A stretch of DNA of 64,000 bases. It comes from Agrococcus sp. ARC_14. Its GTDB lineage: Bacteria; Actinomycetota; Actinomycetes; Actinomycetales; Microbacteriaceae. Both the position numbers and the translations under genes were made by a program. The DNA lies in contig NZ_JAKUDO010000001.1 in NCBI RefSeq assembly GCF_022436485.1, positions 806,001-870,000 on the forward strand, in the 5' to 3' direction. The notes below the pieces were generated by a model. It was given only the letters and a program-made list of their open reading frames with translations, did not search any database and was not told where the DNA came from. Numbering within the stretch: position 1 is the first letter of the stretch; each line of letters opens with the position of its first letter. Below, piece by piece: positions 58,599-64,000 of the stretch.

Positions 58599-58607
58599 GG
58601 CGAAGGG

Positions 58608-60287
<1,680 letters not shown>

Positions 60288-60324
60288 GCGACCATCCTGC
60301 CCTGCCGAGCGCGACTTCGCCGAC

Positions 60325-61278
60325 TCAGCGCACCTTCAGCACGAGCTTGCCGCGCACGTGGCCGCCCTGCAGCGTCGCGAACGCGTCGTGCACCTGCCCG
60401 AGCTGGTAGACCTTCTGCACTTCAACGCGCACGTCGCCAGCGTCGATGAGCCGAGCAATGATTCCGAGGTTCGAGCCGTCTGACTCGACCTTTATCGCCG
60501 ACGCGCGCAGGCCGCGCTCGGCGGCGACGGATGCGTAGTCCGGCCAGGAGCCGGTGGGCACGTTGAGGTAGAGGCCGCCGTGCTTGAGCACGTCGAGCGA
60601 GCGGGTGCCGGTGTCGTCTGCCACGTTGCCGATCAGGTCGACGACCACGTCGACCTTCTGCAGCACATCCTCGAACCGATCCTTGCCGTAGTCGACGACC
60701 TCGTCGGCGCCCAGCGAGCGCACGAAGTCGACGTTGCGCTCTGAGACGGTCGTGGCGACCTGCGCGCCGAAGTACTTGGCGAACTGCACCGCGAAGTGGC
60801 CGACGCCGCCAGCGCCGGCGTGGATCAGGATGCGCTGCCCCGCGCGGGCCTTGGCGACGCGCACGACGGCGTCCCAGGCGGTGAGCGCAGCGCAGGGCAC
60901 GGCCGCGGCTTCCTCGAAGCTGAGCGATTCGGGCTTGGGCGCCAGCGCGAGGCTGGGCACGGCCACCTGCTCCGCGAACGAACCGCGGGTGCGCCAATGA
61001 TTCGCGATGCCGTAGACGGCGTCGCCCGGCTGCAGGTCGTGTGCCTCGTAGGGAGCCGCCGCGACGATGCCGGCGACGTCGCCGCCCGGGACCCAGGGCA
61101 GCAGCGGCTCGACAGCCTTCGCTGCGCCCTTGCCGGTCACCGTCTTGAAGTCGATCGGGTTCATGCCTGCCGCATGGACATCGACGATGACCTCGGTGCC
61201 GAGCTTCATCGGCGCCTCGATCTCACCGATCTCGACACCATCGGTCGGGCCGAAATCCCGAACCAGCACTGCACGCAT
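60325..61278 (-). CDS. NADP-dependent quinone oxidoreductase-like protein (MDR family)
   Basis: 317 residues, zinc-free medium-chain dehydrogenase/reductase. GroES-like N-terminal half (VDVHAAGMNPIDFKTVTGKG, GGDVAGIVAAAP), the nucleotide motif ILIHAGAGGVGHFAVQFAKYFGAQVATTVS (AGAGGVG), and ADEVVDYGKDRFEDVL. No zinc-ligand cysteines, so it belongs to the zeta-crystallin/QOR group. It probably reduces quinones or enones. ATG 61278 is fixed by GGAGGAAG directly upstream. Confidence 0.88.
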   Translation of the reverse strand: MRAVLVRDFGPTDGVEIGEIEAPMKLGTEVIVDVHAAGMNPIDFKTVTGKGAAKAVEPLLPWVPGGDVAGIVAAAPYEAHDLQPGDAVYGIANHWRTRGSFAEQVAVPSLALAPKPESLSFEEAAAVPCAALTAWDAVVRVAKARAGQRILIHAGAGGVGHFAVQFAKYFGAQVATTVSERNVDFVRSLGADEVVDYGKDRFEDVLQKVDVVVDLIGNVADDTGTRSLDVLKHGGLYLNVPTGSWPDYASVAAERGLRASAIKVESDGSNLGIIARLIDAGDVRVEVQKVYQLGQVHDAFATLQGGHVRGKLVLKVR

Positions 61279-61369
61279 CGCACTTCCTCCTGGGTCTCTT
61301 CGACGGTAGCGCACGCGTGTGACGGCCAGATGTCCGGATGACGACGCGTGACGCCCAGCGACGCGCGGC

Positions 61370-61375
61370 TACAGT
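61370..61375 (+). promoter_or_regulatory. -10 hexamer TACAGT
   Basis: TACAGT ends 7 bases before the GTG at 61382; leaderless spacing. Confidence 0.5.
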
Positions 61376-61381
61376 GCACGT

Positions 61382-62080
61382 GTGCTCCACCGCCCCAGGC
61401 TCGATGGCGTCGCCATCCTCGACATCGTCGTCGCCGCGCTCGCGACCGCGTGCCTGGTCGCGGGTGCGGTCGTCATCGGACAGGCGCGCGCATCGCTCGG
61501 CATCTTCCTCTACATCTCGGAGCTCGGCGCGCTCACGATGCCGACCGCTGCGCAGTTCCAGCTGGGATTCGTGCTCGTGATCGCCGGCATCCTGCTGGTC
61601 GCGGTCGTGCTGCGCGACGTGCGCACACGGCTGCCCGTGCTGCGCCGCTGGGCGCCCGCCGCCGCGCTCGTCCTCGCGGGCGCGCTGTTCCTGGTCGCGG
61701 CGGCAGTGCCCTGCTCTGCGGGCTGCCCGTCGCTGCTCACATCCGAGGCGCAGTGGCGCGACTGGGTGCACATCGTTGCCGCCGTGCTCGGCTTCGCAGC
61801 CGGCTGCCTCGCGATGCTGCAGTTCGCCACCGCGCGCGACCGCTGGGTGGCGCGCCTGTCGATCGCGGGCGGTCTCGCTGTCGGCATCATCGCCGCGACG
61901 GGCGGCATCATCTCGCTCGCCCGCGGCAACACCGACCTCGGCTCGACCCTCGAGTACGTCGCGGCCGGGATCGGCGTCCTGTGGATGATCGCGATGGTCG
62001 TCGTGCACGCGCTGCCCGACCGCGCGGTGGCAGCCGAGCCGAGCCGCGCGCGCGTGCCGGTCGGCTCGACGCTCCGCTGA
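61382..62080 (+). CDS. DUF998-family membrane protein
   Basis: 232 residues with six helices. SLGIFLYISELGALTMPTAAQFQLGFVL and the small extracellular loop CSAGCPSLLTSEAQWRDWVHIVAAVLGFAAGC (with a cysteine pair) match the DUF998 pattern. Function is unknown. It is divergent from the quinone oxidoreductase and convergent with the alpha/beta hydrolase, where a repeat half-element occupies the gap. Confidence 0.8.
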   Translation: MLHRPRLDGVAILDIVVAALATACLVAGAVVIGQARASLGIFLYISELGALTMPTAAQFQLGFVLVIAGILLVAVVLRDVRTRLPVLRRWAPAAALVLAGALFLVAAAVPCSAGCPSLLTSEAQWRDWVHIVAAVLGFAAGCLAMLQFATARDRWVARLSIAGGLAVGIIAATGGIISLARGNTDLGSTLEYVAAGIGVLWMIAMVVVHALPDRAVAAEPSRARVPVGSTLR

Positions 62081-62092
62081 GTGCCCCGCTGG

Positions 62093-62144
62093 GTCTCGCC
62101 ACGCGTCGCGCTGCGTGCGGCGCTCCTCGACCTTGATCACCGCA
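62093..62144 (-). repeat. convergent-junction repeat, single half-element (copy D)
   Basis: On the minus strand it reads AAGGTCGAGGAGCGC, a GC-rich middle, then GACGCGTGGCGAGACCC, a degenerate head-hairpin-tail. It lies between the convergent DUF998 and alpha/beta-hydrolase genes. Confidence 0.6.
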
Positions 62145-62156
62145 CGGTGAGCGGGC

Positions 62157-62897
62157 TCAGCTGCCGACCAGGAAGCTCCCCAGCTGCTGCTGGAACCACC
62201 GCAGCATCGCCTCCTCGCCGTCGTCCCGCGCGGGTGAGACGAGCATCCGGCATCCCAGCTCGTCACGCCACGCCTCGGCGATGTGCAGCGGATGCACGGG
62301 ATCGCGGGGGCTCGCCAGCACCACCGTCGGTGCAGCGATCCGCAGCTCGCCGGGCACGTAGGCGGCGTTGCGGGGAATCTCGGTGAGGCGGATGCGTCGC
62401 TCGACCGCGCCGGGCTGGGTCACCTGAGCCTCGATCGCGCGGGCATGCGCGGGCGACTCGTGCGCGATGGCGCGCCATGCGCCCGATGCGCGCAGGTGGT
62501 CGAGCGCCCGCTGCTGCCGGTGCTCGCCCAGCAGTCGCCCGAGGAGCGGGAAGATCGCGAGGTTCGGCGGCAGCGGCTGGGGCGTGAACGCCGGGCGCAC
62601 GAGTGCGACGCGGTCGATCGGGAAGCGACCTGAGCGGGCGATGATCGTGGCGAGCGCTGCGCCGAGCGAGACCCCCACGATCGACACGGGCGAGCCGTCG
62701 CCGACGCGCACGAGCTCGTCGGCCACCTCGCCGGCCAAGGCCTCGAGCGAGAAGTCGTCGGGCTCGCCGATGAGCGGGCTCGCGCCGTGCGCGCGCAGGT
62801 CGGGGGCGAGCACCTGCACGCCTGCAGGCACGGCGCCGGCCAGGTAGCCACGCATGGCGCTCGAGTCTGATCCGAGCCCGTGGATGGCCAGCAGCAT
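62157..62897 (-). CDS. alpha/beta hydrolase
   Basis: 246 residues. LLAIHGLGSDSSAM (oxyanion HG motif), GVSLGAALA with nucleophile Ser in G-x-S-x-G, a cap region near 120-175, and the Asp and His of the triad in ASPRDPVHPLHIAEAW. The substrate is unknown. It is not obviously MenH, which is the one missing men gene. It overlaps the YqaJ gene stop by TGATG, so the two are co-translated. Confidence 0.82.
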   Translation of the reverse strand: MLLAIHGLGSDSSAMRGYLAGAVPAGVQVLAPDLRAHGASPLIGEPDDFSLEALAGEVADELVRVGDGSPVSIVGVSLGAALATIIARSGRFPIDRVALVRPAFTPQPLPPNLAIFPLLGRLLGEHRQQRALDHLRASGAWRAIAHESPAHARAIEAQVTQPGAVERRIRLTEIPRNAAYVPGELRIAAPTVVLASPRDPVHPLHIAEAWRDELGCRMLVSPARDDGEEAMLRWFQQQLGSFLVGS

Positions 62898-63556
62898 CAG
62901 CGGCGCAGCAGCTCGAGCAGCCGGTCGGCGCGGTCGACGAGCGCGGCGATCTCATCCTCGTCGCGCTCGACCCAGTGGTGCTTGGGCGGGCCGACGGGCA
63001 CGAACTCCTGGTGCTGCTCCCAGACGAAGAGCGTGCGCTCGGCGCCCAGCACGTACTGCTGCCACCAGATCTGCCGAAGGTACGACTTCGGGATGCGGTC
63101 GAACGGCTTCGAGGTCGTCTTGATCTCGGCGAGCACGGTGCCGTCGTCGCTGATGCAGTCGGGCGTCGCGAGGTGACGGCGCTCCGGCACCGAGTGGAAC
63201 AGCGCATCAGAGGGCGAGAGCGAGAAGTGGTCGTGCACCCAGCTGGCGATGTGCGGCTCTCGCGCACGCCCGTGATCGGTGAAGGCGTTGCCGGTGAAGC
63301 CGCGCAGGCTGAACTTCTCGCGCGCGACGGTCTCGATCGAGCGCGGCGTCGAGAGCTTCGCCGCGTCGGTGGCGGTCACGCCCTGCGAGCGGGCGCGAAG
63401 CCACGCCACGCGATTGCTCGAGTGGGCGACGATGCGATGCACGTGCGCGGCGATGACGATGCGGGTCGCGGATGCGGTGCTCGGCACCGCGGTGCCGTCG
63501 CCCTCGGGCTCGATCACCTCGGCGAGATCGCCGAAGATGTCGAGCTGCGCGTCCAT
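62897..63556 (-). CDS. YqaJ-type (lambda exonuclease family) nuclease-like protein
   Basis: 219 residues, PD-(D/E)XK fold. TATDAAKLST (like the YqaJ entry motif after an N-terminal segment), GRAREPHIASWV with the first acidic residue, ATPDCISDDGTVLAEIKTTSKPFDR carrying the D...E-x-K triad, and LRQIWWQQYVLGAERTLFVWEQH match the YqaJ family. Such nucleases usually sit in phages beside RecT-like proteins, but no phage genes are near, and this one is paired with a hydrolase. The role is unknown. Confidence 0.78.
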   Translation of the reverse strand: MDAQLDIFGDLAEVIEPEGDGTAVPSTASATRIVIAAHVHRIVAHSSNRVAWLRARSQGVTATDAAKLSTPRSIETVAREKFSLRGFTGNAFTDHGRAREPHIASWVHDHFSLSPSDALFHSVPERRHLATPDCISDDGTVLAEIKTTSKPFDRIPKSYLRQIWWQQYVLGAERTLFVWEQHQEFVPVGPPKHHWVERDEDEIAALVDRADRLLELLRR

Positions 63557-63639
63557 TCAGCCATCGTCCCACGCCGCACCGACGCGGCGGGCCCGGCTCG
63601 CCTGCGCAGCGCGGGCGAGTCACATGATGGGATGTCGCA

Positions 63640-64000
63640 ATGGCGAGCGGATACGACGACCTGACCGAGGCCGAGCAGGTCGAGGCGCTGCGACCCGTCG
63701 CGATGCGCGCCGCCGAGGCGTTCGGGCTCGACGTCGCGCGGCTCGAGGTGCTGCTGCACGCCTACAACACGACCTTCGAGCTCGAGCAGCCGGATGGCCG
63801 GCGCTTCGCGCTGCGCCTCGGCACGAACTCGCACAGCACCGTCGAGCACGCGATCGCGCAGCAGGCGTGGATCGCCGCCATCGGCGAGCAGACCGAGGTG
63901 CGCGTGCCGGAGCCGCTGCGCACGCCCGACGGGCGCTGGTGCGTGGAGGTCGCTGCCCCCGAGCTCGGCCGCTCGCTGCTCGTGACGATCGCCGGCTGGC
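63640..64000 (+). CDS. phosphotransferase (APH/choline-kinase-like), N-terminal part (cut by window edge)
   Basis: The visible 120 residues start MASGYDDLTEAEQVEALRPV. They contain VLLHAYNTTFELEQPDGRRFALRLGTNSHSTVEHAIAQQAWIAAIGEQTEVRVPEPL, the N-lobe pattern of aminoglycoside-phosphotransferase-like kinases: the strand pair with ALRLG holding the ATP-binding residue, the helix, and RVPEPLRTPDG. The catalytic loop lies beyond the edge. It is divergent from the YqaJ gene. Confidence 0.8.
   Translation, partial: MASGYDDLTEAEQVEALRPVAMRAAEAFGLDVARLEVLLHAYNTTFELEQPDGRRFALRLGTNSHSTVEHAIAQQAWIAAIGEQTEVRVPEPLRTPDGRWCVEVAAPELGRSLLVTIAGW

Noticed and set aside
62157..62897. Alpha/beta hydrolase as the missing MenH
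   Set aside because: It lies 46 kb from the men cluster, and nothing beyond the general hydrolase triad points to SHCHC synthase.
62897..63556. Prophage remnant suggested by the YqaJ nuclease
   Set aside because: No integrase, attachment repeats or structural phage genes flank it, and codon use matches its neighbours.

Overview
The window is high-GC actinobacterial chromosome. It has very G/C-rich third codon positions, many GTG starts, a complete-looking menaquinone set, an FprA-type reductase, DUF4229 beside menA, and the murB / aspC / tRNA-Trp / secE / nusG / rplK / rplA neighbourhood. Gene content and style fit the family Microbacteriaceae (Agrococcus-like is my guess). There is no 16S rRNA here to prove it. 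No prophage, insertion sequence, CRISPR array or plasmid backbone is visible, so this is mostly core and metabolic chromosome.

Layout. 1-5403: menC (cut by the left edge, minus strand), two small membrane proteins, two tandem paralogous membrane-anchored proteins, then menB and menE. 5400-15826: a lipoprotein, menA, DUF4229, a PLDc_N-type protein, menD, an SDR, an AI-2E-type transporter, a PPK2 kinase, menF (minus), then menG and a polyprenyl diphosphate synthase. Together these make the quinone ring and its side chain; menH is not in the window. 15867-23000: fprA, a TSUP permease, cardiolipin synthase, yajQ, a three-gene SnoaL/MarR/membrane operon, tRNA-Tyr and an inositol-phosphatase family gene. 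22928-36000: an M23 peptidase, then a maltodextrin block (alpha-glucosidase divergent from malEFG, with a second GH13 enzyme further on), a sodium-coupled amino-acid transporter with its tiny MetS subunit, and a DUF485/ActP acetate permease pair. 36026-47465: a TIGR01777 epimerase, an EamA exporter divergent from a LysR regulator, tRNA-Thr and tRNA-Met, two hot-dog dehydratases and murB, a VOC and an SRPBCC protein, a two-component system with an ABC-2 exporter, and an aminotransferase. 47510-50279: a gene remnant, tRNA-Trp, secE, nusG, rplK, rplA and a strong terminator. 50391-64000: a cell-wall 5'-nucleotidase, a second two-component system, a peptide ABC transporter whose fused ATPase lies on the opposite strand, a quinone oxidoreductase, a DUF998 protein, an alpha/beta hydrolase, a YqaJ-type nuclease and the start of a phosphotransferase.

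Two genome-scale patterns stand out. First, many first-in-operon genes carry a TAnnnT hexamer placed so that transcription would begin exactly at the start codon (6 or occasionally 7 bases between hexamer and start). This implies widespread leaderless mRNAs and settles several start codons (menF, the second histidine kinase). Second, an interspersed repeat family sits only between convergent gene pairs here: a head near GTAGRTCGAGGAGCGC, a variable GC hairpin, and a tail near GCGTCACGAGAYCGG, often as two inverted halves. In three cases the repeat itself supplies the TAG stop codon of a neighbouring gene. Further sites of interest are a PHO-box-like direct repeat before the 5'-nucleotidase, an MtrA-box-like direct repeat before the M23 peptidase, and palindromic operator candidates before the MarR operon and the acetate-permease operon.
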